From NCBI GenBank assembly GCA_039816825.1, contig JBCBXA010000024.1, positions 1 through 35,337 of the forward strand: a stretch of 35,337 nucleotides of DNA, given 5' to 3'. Each line of letters begins with the position of its first letter. The first letter of the stretch is position 1. Both the position numbers and the translations under genes were made by a program. This document shows positions 16,758-26,200 of the stretch, one piece after another. A model generated the notes under the pieces. It was not told the origin of the DNA and did no database searches. It saw only the letters and a program-made list of their open reading frames with translations. This stretch comes from JBCBXA01 sp039816825 (GTDB lineage: Bacteria; Pseudomonadota; Alphaproteobacteria; Rhizobiales; Rhizobiaceae).

Positions 16758-17279
16758 TCAGCCGTCGAGGGCCGGGTTGTTCTCGCTCACATCCACGATC
16801 ATCGGATCATGTCCCGTGCCTTTCAGGAAGGCGATCAGATCGGTCTGGGAAATCGCCGTCGTGGCCGTGTTGGTCAAGGGATGGTAGTTTCCGATATCGT
16901 GTTCCAGAAGTGCTGTGTCCAGTACCATGGTGACCTGATTGTTCACATCGTTGACCACGCCAAACGGCGTGACCGACCCAGGCTCCACTCCGAGCAGGTC
17001 CATCAAGGCATCCGCTTTGCCGAAGCTGACGCGGCCCTGGGCGCCAATCAGCTTATGGATGCGCTTGAGATCGATCTGCGTGTCATGGGCTGCGGTCACC
17101 AGAAAGTAGCGGCTTTTCTTGTCCTTCAGGAACAGGTTCTTGGAGTGTCCTCCGGGCAGTTTGGCGTGGAGCTCTTCACTCTCCGCAACCGTGAACACAG
17201 CGTCATGTTCGTGGGTCGTTGCGTCGATGGACTCGTCGGCAAGCCTTTCGAGAAGGCTCGATTTTTCATAGGGTGGCAT
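16758..17279 (-). CDS. YbaK/ProX-domain aminoacyl-tRNA deacylase
   Basis: The 173-residue protein is a YbaK/ProX editing domain. It has LFLKDKKSRYFLV, KRIHKLIGAQGRVSFGKADALMDLLGVEPGSVTPFGVVND with the conserved lysine region, and VTMVLD...NYHPLTNTATT. Members deacylate mischarged tRNA, typically Ala-tRNA(Pro), in trans. The open frame extends to 17357, but the ATG at 17279 with AGAGG upstream and MPPYEKS as N-terminus fits the family. It is the first gene of the leftward unit and is divergent from psuK. Confidence 0.9.
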   Translation of the reverse strand: MPPYEKSSLLERLADESIDATTHEHDAVFTVAESEELHAKLPGGHSKNLFLKDKKSRYFLVTAAHDTQIDLKRIHKLIGAQGRVSFGKADALMDLLGVEPGSVTPFGVVNDVNNQVTMVLDTALLEHDIGNYHPLTNTATTAISQTDLIAFLKGTGHDPMIVDVSENNPALDG

Positions 17280-17340
17280 GGTCCGGCCTCTTTGTTTGGC
17301 GGCGCTTGTAACAAAGCATGTCCACCACGATAAGAGTGGT

Positions 17341-18132
17341 ATGTCTGATGCTCGCAACTTGATCGACTATCTGTGCCTTGGCGCGCATCACATGGATTGG
17401 CGCGTTCGTTTGCGCGGTCCTCTCATCCGCGGTGAGAGCAATCCGGGATCGACCCAGATCCGCCCCGGTGGCGTGGCGCACAATGTTTGGCGCGGCCTGA
17501 CGGCTGCCGGCTGCCAAGCGCGGCTTGTGTCTCTGCCTCAGCCAGAGGACCGACTGTACATGGCTGTCGAGCAGGTGGATGGGTCGCTCGCCCACGGCAT
17601 CGCCTGCCTCGACGCCTATGAAAACCTCAATGCCGACTTTCTCGGCCGGCATTCTGCGCAGGTCGCTGAAAGCAAAGTTCTGGTTGTGGATGGCAATTGC
17701 GCGCAGGATCTGTTTGAGGCGCTTCCCCGTCACACCTGTCTTGCCCTTGTGGCCGTTTCTCCCGGCAAGATGGCCCGACTGGCAACCGGTCTGTCGAAAG
17801 CCCATTGGCTGTTCTGCAATCGGGCCGAGCTGGCCGAGCTGCATCGTCTGAAAGCCGATCTGCCAAAAGATCTCATGCCAGAAGATCTCACGATTGTGGA
17901 GACGCTGGGTGCCGAGGGTCTGCATCTCTACTCCGGCGGACAGGTTCACAGGTTTGATGCGCCCGATCTTCCGTTCGGTGTTCCGGATGAGACCGGGTTG
18001 GGCGACATTCTTGCGGCATCGATACTCGCCCAGATTCACAAGCGTGATCCGGTCGGCGCCGTCGCCACCGGTCTTCGCAACTTCCCCCACCTCTTGACGC
18101 AGGTTCAACCAGACCTCACTGCGCAGCCATGA
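17341..18132 (+). CDS. psuK: PfkB-family kinase, probable pseudouridine kinase
   Basis: The 263-residue protein is a ribokinase-fold PfkB kinase. It has the substrate-side block GGVAHNVWRGLTAAG, NRAELAELH, and the C-terminal ATP/catalytic motif DETGLGDILAAS, where the usual DTxGAGD reads DETGLGD with the catalytic Asp kept. It is on the short side for the family. Function is inferred from context: its stop overlaps the psuG start in ATGA at 18129-18132, so the two act together. PsuK phosphorylates pseudouridine and PsuG then splits the product. The ATG at 17341 is preferred over 17278 because that upstream start overlaps the divergent gene. Confidence 0.85.
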   Translation: MSDARNLIDYLCLGAHHMDWRVRLRGPLIRGESNPGSTQIRPGGVAHNVWRGLTAAGCQARLVSLPQPEDRLYMAVEQVDGSLAHGIACLDAYENLNADFLGRHSAQVAESKVLVVDGNCAQDLFEALPRHTCLALVAVSPGKMARLATGLSKAHWLFCNRAELAELHRLKADLPKDLMPEDLTIVETLGAEGLHLYSGGQVHRFDAPDLPFGVPDETGLGDILAASILAQIHKRDPVGAVATGLRNFPHLLTQVQPDLTAQP

Positions 18133-19058
18133 CACATCATCCTTTGCTGAACATCCACGAAGAAATCACCGACGCCCTGGCTGATGGCCGTGGTGTTGTT
18201 GCCCTGGAATCCACCATTCTGGCCCACGGCCTTCCCTATCCGGACAATGTGCAGCTCAATGACGATCTGGAGCGTGATGTGCGCGGTGAAGGCGCCGTCC
18301 CGGCACTCATCATGTTGGCAGAGGGCCAGATTCATGTTGGACCACAACGGGATATGCTTGAGCGCTTGTCGCAAGGCGGCACATCCGTGGCGAAAGTGAG
18401 CCCCCGGGATTTCGGTCCCGTTCTGGCTTCCGGTGCTTTGGGCGCAACCACCGTTGCGGGGACCGTTCGTGCGGTGGCGATGGCTGGCCTCTCGGTCTTC
18501 GCCACCGGCGCAATTGGCGGCGTTCACCGCGGGTCCGACCAGACCTTTGATGTCTCGGCTGATCTGAAGGCCATGAGTGCGGATCCGGTGACAGTGGTAT
18601 CGGCCGGGGCCAAATCGATCCTCGATCTGCCCAAAACACTTGAGGTGCTGGAGACGCTGGGGGTGCCGGTCTTTGGGTACGGAACCGACGTCTTTCCCGC
18701 CTTCTACACCCGCGACTCCGGTTTGCCCCTCGAGCATTCCTTCGAAGATGTGACAGCGCTTGCTGATGCGCTCGCCATGCACCGATCCGTGAACTCGAAC
18801 ACCGGCGCGGTGGTGGTCAACCCCATCGATCAGGCCGATGCTCTTGATGCTGATGTGGAACGTAAGCTCATCGAGGATGCACTGTCGGAGGCTGCCCGTC
18901 AGGGCGTCAGCGGCAAGGCATCAACGCCCTTCGTTCTGGGCCATGTGCACGCCCATTCCGGTGGGCGCACGGTCAAAGCCAATGTGGCGCTTGTGCGCTC
19001 GAACGCGCGCCTTGCGGCCAGACTGGCCGTAGCCATGTCGGATCGTGGACGGCGCTGA
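18129..19058 (+). CDS. psuG: Pseudouridine-5'-phosphate glycosidase
   Basis: The 309-residue protein matches PsuG along its whole length. It has VVALESTILAHGLPYPDN, GAVPALIML, GALGATTVAGTVRA, ATGAIGGVHRG, SAGAKSILDLPKTLE, VFGYGTDVFPAFYTRDSG and SVNSNTGAVVVNPI. It reversibly cleaves pseudouridine 5'-phosphate to uracil and ribose 5-phosphate, allowing use of pseudouridine from RNA turnover. It is translationally coupled to the kinase by a four-base overlap. tRNA-Gly follows 100 bases downstream. Confidence 0.95.
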   Translation: MTHHPLLNIHEEITDALADGRGVVALESTILAHGLPYPDNVQLNDDLERDVRGEGAVPALIMLAEGQIHVGPQRDMLERLSQGGTSVAKVSPRDFGPVLASGALGATTVAGTVRAVAMAGLSVFATGAIGGVHRGSDQTFDVSADLKAMSADPVTVVSAGAKSILDLPKTLEVLETLGVPVFGYGTDVFPAFYTRDSGLPLEHSFEDVTALADALAMHRSVNSNTGAVVVNPIDQADALDADVERKLIEDALSEAARQGVSGKASTPFVLGHVHAHSGGRTVKANVALVRSNARLAARLAVAMSDRGRR

Positions 19059-19088
19059 TCTTCGTAAGCGCTGCGGGTTATTTTCGCC

Positions 19089-19117
19089 TTGCATTCAGCT
19101 GGAACCTTAGTCATAAC
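19089..19117 (+). promoter_or_regulatory. Possible sigma-70 promoter of tRNA-Gly
   Basis: TTGCAT, a 17-base spacer and CATAAC lie about 40 bases upstream of the tRNA. The match to TTGACA/TATAAT is partial, so this is tentative. Confidence 0.3.
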
Positions 19118-19159
19118 GCGCACCACCCGAGGCGCTGTTTCACCGCGCCTGAAAGCCGA

Positions 19160-19234
19160 GCGGGCGTAGCTCAGGGGTAGAGCACAACCTTGCCAAGGTT
19201 GGGGTCGTGAGTTCGAATCTCATCGCCCGCTCCA
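19160..19234 (+). tRNA. tRNA-Gly (anticodon GCC)
   Basis: The 75-base cloverleaf includes an encoded CCA end. The acceptor GCGGGCG pairs with CGCCCGC, the D arm is GCTC...GAGC, the anticodon stem is CAACC/GGTTG around TTGCCAA (anticodon GCC), and the T arm GTGAG-TTCGAAT-CTCAT is complete. A T6 run follows directly. Its 3' half is a classic integration target, and a decayed recombinase lies 200 bases downstream. Confidence 0.97.
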
Positions 19235-19433
19235 TTTTTTCCAATATTTTCAATGGTTTGCTTGCGGTTTGATTTCTTTGGACGGACGCTTACTGTGACT
19301 GTGCTACCTATCACACAGAAGGCACACGGATTTTGCTCTATGATTTCAATGCCTTGGAATTGAGCCTCTCAGCCAGTTAGCACAAACCCAGCGCACAGCT
19401 TCACCAGTTATTGGCATAGGGTGCGTGATACGC

Positions 19434-20295
19434 ATGAGTGAGCCGCACAACAAAGAGCTGCTCTATGTGCTATACGCGCGTGACAACAGCCCAAACTATT
19501 GGATGCGCTTCTCAATCAAAAGGCACGGGCAGCTACGTTTTGGTTTGAAGACCGATGCTCTCGACAAAGCCCATTCAAAGCATCACCACACCCATGCTGT
19601 ACCAATATCAGGAAGAGCGGGTCAGGTTTTGGATTGATGGAGAGGGCACTAAAGGCCCAGTTCCAAGATACAATCACGGTGACAAGAGTATTGTATGAAT
19701 GTCCCGCGAGCTAAAGCCGTCTGTGAACACGCCCAAACGCGAAGCTACTGTGTTGCGGGGTATCTTCAAGCTGGCAGTCCGTAAGGGTTATTTGAAGCCC
19801 GGTGAAGTACCTCAGGTGGACTTTGGTAAGAGTGCCAAGAAAAGGCGTCCCGCCTTCACGAAAGCTCAAATGGCCAAGCTCCTGTCAGTGAGTGAAGCTC
19901 GCATTTTAGAAGCTGCCCGAGACCCTAAGCTCCGCTACCAGCGATATTTGCCGCATCAGTTCATCGTTATCGCTGTTGAGACAGGACTGCGCACCAAAGA
20001 GCTGTTCAATCTGGACTGGGGTCACATTGAGAACTTTGTCGAAAACATTGGTACGCCCATCCGCATAGCGGACGTTCGTTCTGAACCCTTTTCAGCGATT
20101 TGGTGGCGCGTCCTCAGTGAGGTCACTTCCCGATACGCTTCCCAAGATGAGATAGACAACCTTTCCCTATCGCCCGGTGCCATCGTCCTGTGCGTCACAT
20201 CGGTGAATGAGGACATGTCTGGTCAACCGATAGAGTATGGCCAGACCGTTTTCGCGGCGGAGCGTACAACGCTGCAATTTGCACCCGCAGCATGA
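19434..20295 (+). pseudogene. Decayed tyrosine recombinase (integrase) next to tRNA-Gly
   Basis: An N-terminal piece (from about 19434) reads LYVLYARDNSPNYWMRFSIK and LKTDALDKAH, like the N-terminal arm of integrases. The frame then shifts near 19590: YQEERVRFWIDGEG continues one frame over to a TGA at 19696-19698. An open stretch from 19699 gives the SAM-like helix block (TVLRGIFKLAVRKGYL) and the first catalytic block VETGLRTKELFNLDW with its Arg. The second box (HxxR) and the nucleophilic Tyr are absent before the stop at 20295. With a frameshift, a stop and a lost C-terminus, it cannot be active. Its position just past tRNA-Gly and pointing away from it is typical of an element inserted at that tRNA. 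Confidence 0.7.
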
Positions 20296-20332
20296 GTCAA
20301 CTCGAGGGGATGTTTTTATGTGTCGAGTGTTG

Positions 20333-21041
20333 TCAGCCATCGAACTGGTGCACAGACCAGAACAGATCCGCTTGTAACAAGCCGTCAAAGCCACTGGCCT
20401 CGATGCGCTCCTGCACGGCCTCCTGCACATGATCCACTGTCCCAAGCGCCGTGCGCAGACGTTCCACGCGGGCTTCGTTGGCGAGAAGCAGCGTAGCGGC
20501 CTGATCCGAATTCAGTTCGAGCCGGTGTGTCACCTGCTCTTTCGCGAGGGTCTTAATCCCGTGCATTCCAGAGAGGTCTTTTCCATGCTGGTACATTCCT
20601 GGGCATGTTTGCGGGATCAAGGAACAGGTCTGAGAGCGGATCGAGGATGGCCTTGAAGTCATAAGGCACCAGAAGGGCTGCTGGCCGACAGATGCGTCTG
20701 AGCTCCGCCTGGAACGAGTGCAGATCAAGGTAGGCAACAACCCCCGCCATGGTCACCAGATCAATTGATGCATTGGCAGCTGGCATCTGGCGCTCAGACC
20801 CAAGTTCATAAGTGATCTTGTCATCAGGGAGCGCGGCGGCGAGCATCTCAGGACTCCTGTCGACTGCCATGATCTGATCGCAGCGATCAACAAGCGCTTG
20901 TGCCGACTGACCGGTGCCGCAGCCGAAATCGAGTGCTCGCCCAAACATCCTGTCACCCAGCGCCCGCCGAAGGATAACCGCATGGAGGGGCGGTCGATAT
21001 GCAGCGTAACTCGAGGCAGCGTCTGAACCATATCGATGCAT
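20333..21041 (-). pseudogene. SAM-dependent methyltransferase with a single-base frameshift
   Basis: From the ATG at 21041 (AAAGGA nine bases upstream) the frame reads MHRYGSDAASSYAAYRPP, then the SAM motif ALDFGCGTGQSAQALV and VDRSPEML, a class I Methyltransf_11-type enzyme. It stops early at 20553. The neighbouring frame continues as plausible methyltransferase C-terminus (DLSGMHGIKTLAKEQVTHRL ... SVHQFDG) to the stop at 20333. The two join cleanly if one A is removed from the AAAA run at 20579-20582 (leftward sense). It is either a real inactivating insertion or a homopolymer sequencing error. The substrate is unknown. It lies between the integrase remnant and the tetR-type gene. Confidence 0.7.
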
Positions 21042-21157
21042 TGCAAGCGTCCTTTGCCGAGCTTCTGATTGAGAGCTGCCAGTGACTGAGCTGAGTTCTT
21101 TTTGGGAATTGTGACCAGAGTGTCTTGGTCGCCCCACCCCAACGGAAGAGCCGATGC

Positions 21158-21823
21158 CTATTCGTGGTGCAGCCAGAACGCGTCACCGACCAGATCCACG
21201 TTTTCTGGGGTGTATTCATCCCACCCAAGAGCCAGCAAAACCAACGGACGAGCGAGATTCAGGAACACGCTTTGCGCGATGAGGTTGATCGCCCGGACGC
21301 GGGTGATTTCGTCATCCACAGCGCGTTCGGTGGCGCGTGCCACCAGTTGCACCATGAGATTGAACTGGAACGAAAACACCTTCTCAAAGAAGCGTTCAGT
21401 CGGCTCACCGCCTTGAATGAGTTCACGTTGGATGTACCGTGCGCGAAGGTCGGGCCCGCCTCCACTGGCCGCCATCTTGAAAGACGTCTTCATGATGAAG
21501 CGCAGGGTTTCGCGCGCCTTCTCTGGGCTCATTATGCCGATTTCAGCCTGATCAAGACCTGCGAGCGCAACCCCCGGCCCTTTTTGGCGGAACTGGGTTG
21601 CCAGGTGATCAATCACCGCCATGCGCAGCCCATCTTTGCCACCAAAATGATAGTTCACGGCTGCCAGATTGACATCGGCTTCCGTGATCAGATCACGCAC
21701 AGTGGTGGCTTCAAAACCTTTGGCTCCAAAGAGTTTAATCGCGGCCTCGAGGATCGCGTATTTTGTCTGCTCGGATGCGGCTTCCGGCGGTTGCGCCGCG
21801 TCTTGGTCGGTTTGATCGGACAT
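21158..21823 (-). CDS. TetR-family transcriptional regulator
   Basis: The 221-residue protein has an N-terminal TetR helix-turn-helix (about residues 20-65: AILEAAIKLFGAKGFEATTVRDL, VNLAAVNYHFGGKDGL) and a helical ligand-binding C-terminal domain like the CecR/YbiH group. It probably represses the divergent RND efflux genes and itself until an inducer binds. I chose the ATG at 21823 (MSDQTDQ); the frame extends further upstream, but that region overlaps non-conserved sequence. Two matching palindromes at 21891-21908 and 21991-22008 are its likely operators. Confidence 0.93.
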   Translation of the reverse strand: MSDQTDQDAAQPPEAASEQTKYAILEAAIKLFGAKGFEATTVRDLITEADVNLAAVNYHFGGKDGLRMAVIDHLATQFRQKGPGVALAGLDQAEIGIMSPEKARETLRFIMKTSFKMAASGGGPDLRARYIQRELIQGGEPTERFFEKVFSFQFNLMVQLVARATERAVDDEITRVRAINLIAQSVFLNLARPLVLLALGWDEYTPENVDLVGDAFWLHHE

Positions 21824-21890
21824 CTGACGGACATATCTCCCCGAGCACTCATTTTGAACCTGATAAATGACGGGCCAACACCTATTGTCT

Positions 21891-21908
21891 ATCAAACAGA
21901 TGTTTGAT
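21891..21908. promoter_or_regulatory. TetR-type operator 1
   Basis: ATCAAACA-GA-TGTTTGAT is a perfect 18-bp palindrome, 68 bases upstream of the repressor start. It shares the core AAACA-N2-TGTTT with operator 2. Confidence 0.7.
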
Positions 21909-21990
21909 ACAGGTGTTTTGCAATTCTCTCAATTTGGATTTCGTCGCTTTTCCAACTTTCCGGGAACCGATTTCGTTCCAGCGACGTACC

Positions 21991-22008
21991 TTAAACAAAT
22001 GTTTGAAT
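21991..22008. promoter_or_regulatory. TetR-type operator 2
   Basis: TTAAACA-AA-TGTTTGAAT repeats the core AAACA-N2-TGTTT with one broken pair in the flank. It sits about 20 bases before the adaptor start and about 100 bases from operator 1, where binding would block transcription or its early elongation. Confidence 0.65.
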
Positions 22009-22027
22009 GAGCAGGTGTGTGGCGACC

Positions 22028-23233
22028 ATGAAAAAGATCTTGGCAGAGGGCTTCTGGCTCATCATTGCCGTTGCGATTGTGGCGGGCGGCGTGGTTGGAT
22101 TTCAGGCGCTGGGGGCCAACGCACCAGTGGTGGAGGCGCAGCCCGTCGAACGGCCGGTCGTTCTCGCTGAAGTCCAGACCCTCGAGATGGCGTCTGGTGG
22201 CATTCCCATCAGTACCAACGGGTTCATGTCGGCGGCACGACAGCTGGACCTTGCGGCCGAGACTGGCGGGCGGATCACTGAACTGCACCCGGCCATCCTT
22301 GAACGCGGGCAATTTGCCGAGGGTGATGTCCTGTTGCGCCTTGACGATCGTCAGGCGCTCGCATCGCTGGCGCAGATCACAGCGAACCGCGAGAGCGCGC
22401 TGGCCCAACGGGCCCTGCTTGAGAAGCAACTCGATCGCACCCGTTCCCTGAGGCAGCGGGGCATCGTTTCGCAAGGGCAGCTCGACGAACTGGAAAGCCG
22501 GGAAGCCGAGATCAAGGCAACCCTTCGCGGGCTGGAAGCGAACGAACAAGCCGCAGAGCTGAGTCTTGCCAACACAGTTGTGCGCGCTCCGTTCAACGGG
22601 CGCGTGCTGGAGCAGCTGGCCGAGGAAGCATCAGTCGTCAGCACCGGCACGCCTGTTGCCCGCATCTATTCCGACGACGAGATCGAAGTCGAAATCGCCA
22701 TTCGAGAAGACGAGGCTGCCCTCCTTCCAGATCTCTTCGGAGAACCCCAGGTCAACGCTTCTGTCGAGACCGACTTTGCCGGGCGTCGCTATGGTTGGGA
22801 CGCGCGGATCGCTCGGGTTGAAAGACGTATAGACGACCAGACGCGAACCATTGATGTCACGCTTGTGCTCGCCAACCCCGATCAGGGGTCGGCCCTTGGC
22901 CATTCGGGTGACGCCATTCCGGCGCTCTTGAACGCCTATGTCGATGTGAGCCTGTCTGCACCTGCAGATGGCAATGTTTTCGTGACCGGTGCTCAGTCCA
23001 TCCGCAATGGCAACCAGGTGTTGCTGGCAAATGAGGGACGGCTTTCTGTACAGCGGGTGCAGGTTCTGCACCGAGACGGTGCCAACGTTTACTTCCAATC
23101 GCCGGAACTTGAGCCGGGAGCCGAAATCATCATCAGCCCGCTGGCCTCAGTCACCGATGGGATGGAGATCGAGGTCGTGCGCGAAACGGCGTCACTGGCC
23201 GACGCTGCTGACGCAACAGGCGAGGGTCGCTGA
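22028..23233 (+). CDS. RND efflux periplasmic adaptor (membrane fusion protein)
   Basis: The 401-residue protein has an N-terminal membrane anchor (GFWLIIAVAIVAGGVVGF), then the lipoyl-like half-motif (AETGGRITELHPAI ... GQFAEGDVLLRLD). A coiled-coil hairpin follows (about 110-180, TANRESALAQRALLEKQL onward), then the second lipoyl half (NTVVRAPFNGRVLEQLAEEAS) and beta-barrel domains. It would couple the RND pump to an outer-membrane channel, which is not encoded here. I prefer the ATG at 22028 because the ATG at 22007 overlaps operator 2. The permease starts one base after the stop. Confidence 0.93.
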   Translation: MKKILAEGFWLIIAVAIVAGGVVGFQALGANAPVVEAQPVERPVVLAEVQTLEMASGGIPISTNGFMSAARQLDLAAETGGRITELHPAILERGQFAEGDVLLRLDDRQALASLAQITANRESALAQRALLEKQLDRTRSLRQRGIVSQGQLDELESREAEIKATLRGLEANEQAAELSLANTVVRAPFNGRVLEQLAEEASVVSTGTPVARIYSDDEIEVEIAIREDEAALLPDLFGEPQVNASVETDFAGRRYGWDARIARVERRIDDQTRTIDVTLVLANPDQGSALGHSGDAIPALLNAYVDVSLSAPADGNVFVTGAQSIRNGNQVLLANEGRLSVQRVQVLHRDGANVYFQSPELEPGAEIIISPLASVTDGMEIEVVRETASLADAADATGEGR

Positions 23234-23234
23234 C

Positions 23235-26200
23235 ATGAACGGACTTCTCAAATGGATGGCGCTGCATCCGGTTGCCGCGAACCTGACGATGCTCATCGTG
23301 CTGATCGGTGGCGCACTCTTCGCTGTCAACGCCTCCCAGACAACGTTTCCAGAATTCGAACTGGACACGGTTTCCATCGTTGTGCCCTATCCCGGCGCAT
23401 CGCCCGAAGAGGTCACGCAATCCATCGTTCGGCCCATTGAGGACCAGCTTGCTTCGGTGGATGGGATTGATGAAATCAACGCAACGGCACGCGAAGGGAG
23501 CGCTTCGGTTTCAGTCAGCTTTTTGGCCGGCGAGGAAATCACCGAGAAGCTGGACGATGTCAAAACCGAGATTGACCGGATCAGCATCTTCCCCGCCGAC
23601 GCGGAAGAACCGGTTGTGGTGCGCGCGTCCTCGACCTCCCGTGTGATTGAGATCGCTATCCATGGAGAGGTGAGCCGAGATCTGCTTGCCGTCACCGCCG
23701 AAAGGCTGAAGGACGAGTTGGCGCTGCTCGATAGTGTTTCCTTCGTCGAAACGCAGAACATTCCCGACCGCGAACTCTTCGTCGAGTTTGATCGTGACAC
23801 GCTCGCCGCCTACCAGCTCACGCTGTCCGAAGTTGCGGCCATCATCGGGGCCAACTCACTAGAGTTGCCCGGCGGCGATCTGGACTCGAGCGCCCTGTCC
23901 GTGCCCGTGCGCACCATCGGTCGCAATTTCGATGCGGACGACTTTGGCTCCATCGTCATTCGCTCGACGCCTTCCGGCGCCCAAGTGCAGTTGCGCGATA
24001 TCGCCACGATCCGCGACGACTTCGCCGATGATGACATCAAACAAGTCTACGCCGGTGTGCCTGCGGTAACGGTCAATGTCTTCCGGGTCGGCGAAGAGCA
24101 GGTCCTGGAGGTGGCGGAAGCGGTCCGAACCTACTTGGCAGACGAGTTCGAAGCATCGCTGCCGCCGGGTGTTTCGGCATCCATTTGGCAGGACGAATCC
24201 GTGGTGCTGCAGTCTCGCCTCGACCTTCTCATCAAGAATGCGTTCACCGGCCTGCTGTTGGTCGTGATCTGCCTGGCGTTGTTCCTCGACGTGCGGCTGG
24301 CCTTCCTGTCCGCCGTCAACATCACAATCGCCTTCGCAGGCACATTCATCGCGATGAGCTTTCTGGGCACATCGATCAATATGATGTCCCTGTTCGGCTT
24401 CATCCTGGCCATCGGTATCGTGGTCGACAATGCCATCGTCATTTCGGAAAAGATCTTCACCAATGGCGAAGGCGGCATGGACCGAAAAGACGCGGCCGTG
24501 CGGGGCGTTCAACGCGTTGCCGTACCGGTGATCTTCTCGGCAGTGACCACCATTGTGGCCTTCACGCCGCTGCTGCAGATGCCTTCGCCCTTGGGCGACT
24601 TCCTGATCGACATTCCATCTATCGTCATCATGGTCGTCACACTGTCGCTTCTGGCGTCGCTCATCATTTTGCCCAACAATCTCGCCTCTCTGAACTTTGG
24701 CAGTGATTACCGCTCGCCTCTTGCCTTCAGACCGCTCGTCTGGATACGCAGTTTGGTCGACCGTCTGCTACAAGCCTTCATACGCGGGCCGCTTGATGCC
24801 GCTTTACGCTTTGTCACGCGCCGTTTCATCGTGCCCATCGCTGGTGTCGTTGCTGCCATGATCCTGACGGTCGGGCTGGTGGCCCACGGCTATGTGAAGT
24901 TCGAATTCTTCCCGTCCATCGACGGTGAGTTCGTGATCGCCAATATCGATCTCGTGGACGGCACGTCCCTCGAACAAACCGAAACAGTAACCGAGCGCCT
25001 TCGAGTGGCTGCCTTGGAAGCGGCTGACGAAGTGTCGGAAATCTACAATATGGCTGTGCCGGTCATTGAGAACATCAATATTGTCGTGGGCCGTGGCGCG
25101 GCTGGCGGTGGCCCCTTCGGCGGCGCGCCAGGCACCGGTTCGTCGGTCGCCAACGTGGTCGTACAGATTATCGCACCGGAACAGCGGGCGTGGCCAACCG
25201 CTGAGTTCGAGACTGTCTGGGTCGACCGCATCGGTGATATCGCTGGACTGAACTCGCTGACAGTCACCTCGTCTCTGGTCGATGCCGGCAAGGCCGTGTC
25301 GCTTGAATTGTCCATGCCTGATGGCGCCGACATTCAGCCGGTGGTGGCGGATATTCGTGCCAAGCTCAGGGCCATACCGGGTGTGTTTGGCATTCAGGAT
25401 GATAAATCAGCGGGTCGCCCGGAATACACCCTTGCACTTCGACCCGAAGCACGCCTTTACGGCGTCACGGTCAGCGATCTGGCGCAACAGGTCCGTAGCG
25501 GTTTCTTCGGTATCGAGGCCACGCGGGTGCAACGCGGCAGCGACGATCTGAAGATCAATGTGCGCTATATCGATGAAGATAGACAGGACCTGTCCGATCT
25601 TCTCCAGACCGACATCCGTACCTCTCAAGGAACGTTCGTGCCATTGTCCGCTGTGGCGCAGATAGAGGAAAGCACGGCGCCCACCGAGATATTACGGCGC
25701 AACGGGCGGACCATCACGACTGTGACTGCCGATGTCGATACGGCCGCTGCCACCGCGCAGCAGGTGAACGCGATTCTGCGAGACGAGCTCCTGCCCGAGT
25801 TGAACGAGCGCTATGACGGCCTGATCATAGATTTCGGCGGCGAACAGCGAACGCAGGCCGAAACCGGAGCCGCCCTCGGCACCGCAACTGCTGTCGCCCT
25901 GTTCGTTATCTTTGCACTTCTCGCTCTGATCTTCAGGTCGTACGTGCAGCCTGTGGTCGTGATGATTGCCATTCCGCTGGGCCTCATCGGCGCGGTTCTG
26001 GGACACTACATCATCGGAGTTTCGCTGGGGCTTCTGTCGATCTTCGGGATCATCGGGCTTGCCGGCGTGGTCATCAACAACTCGCTGGTGATGATCGACC
26101 TCTACAATGAAAAGCTGGCAGACGGGTTGGACACGCGCTCGGCAGTCATTGAAGGCACCAAGGATCGCTTCCGCCCGATCCTGTTGACTTCATTGACCAC

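Noticed and set aside
17266..18135. Long leftward open frame over psuK
   Set aside because: It is the antisense shadow of a well-recognised PfkB gene, with no protein-family resemblance.
19235..22010. Search for a direct repeat of the tRNA-Gly 3' end (attR)
   Set aside because: No copy of the last 15-20 bases of the tRNA was seen downstream by eye, so no att pair is claimed.
22989..23234. Upstream extension of the RND permease frame
   Set aside because: It overlaps the adaptor gene in another frame; the ATG at 23235 starts directly with the first membrane helix.
24000..24512. Antisense frame rich in Asp/His inside the RND permease
   Set aside because: It is the complement of membrane-helix codons and has no start signal.
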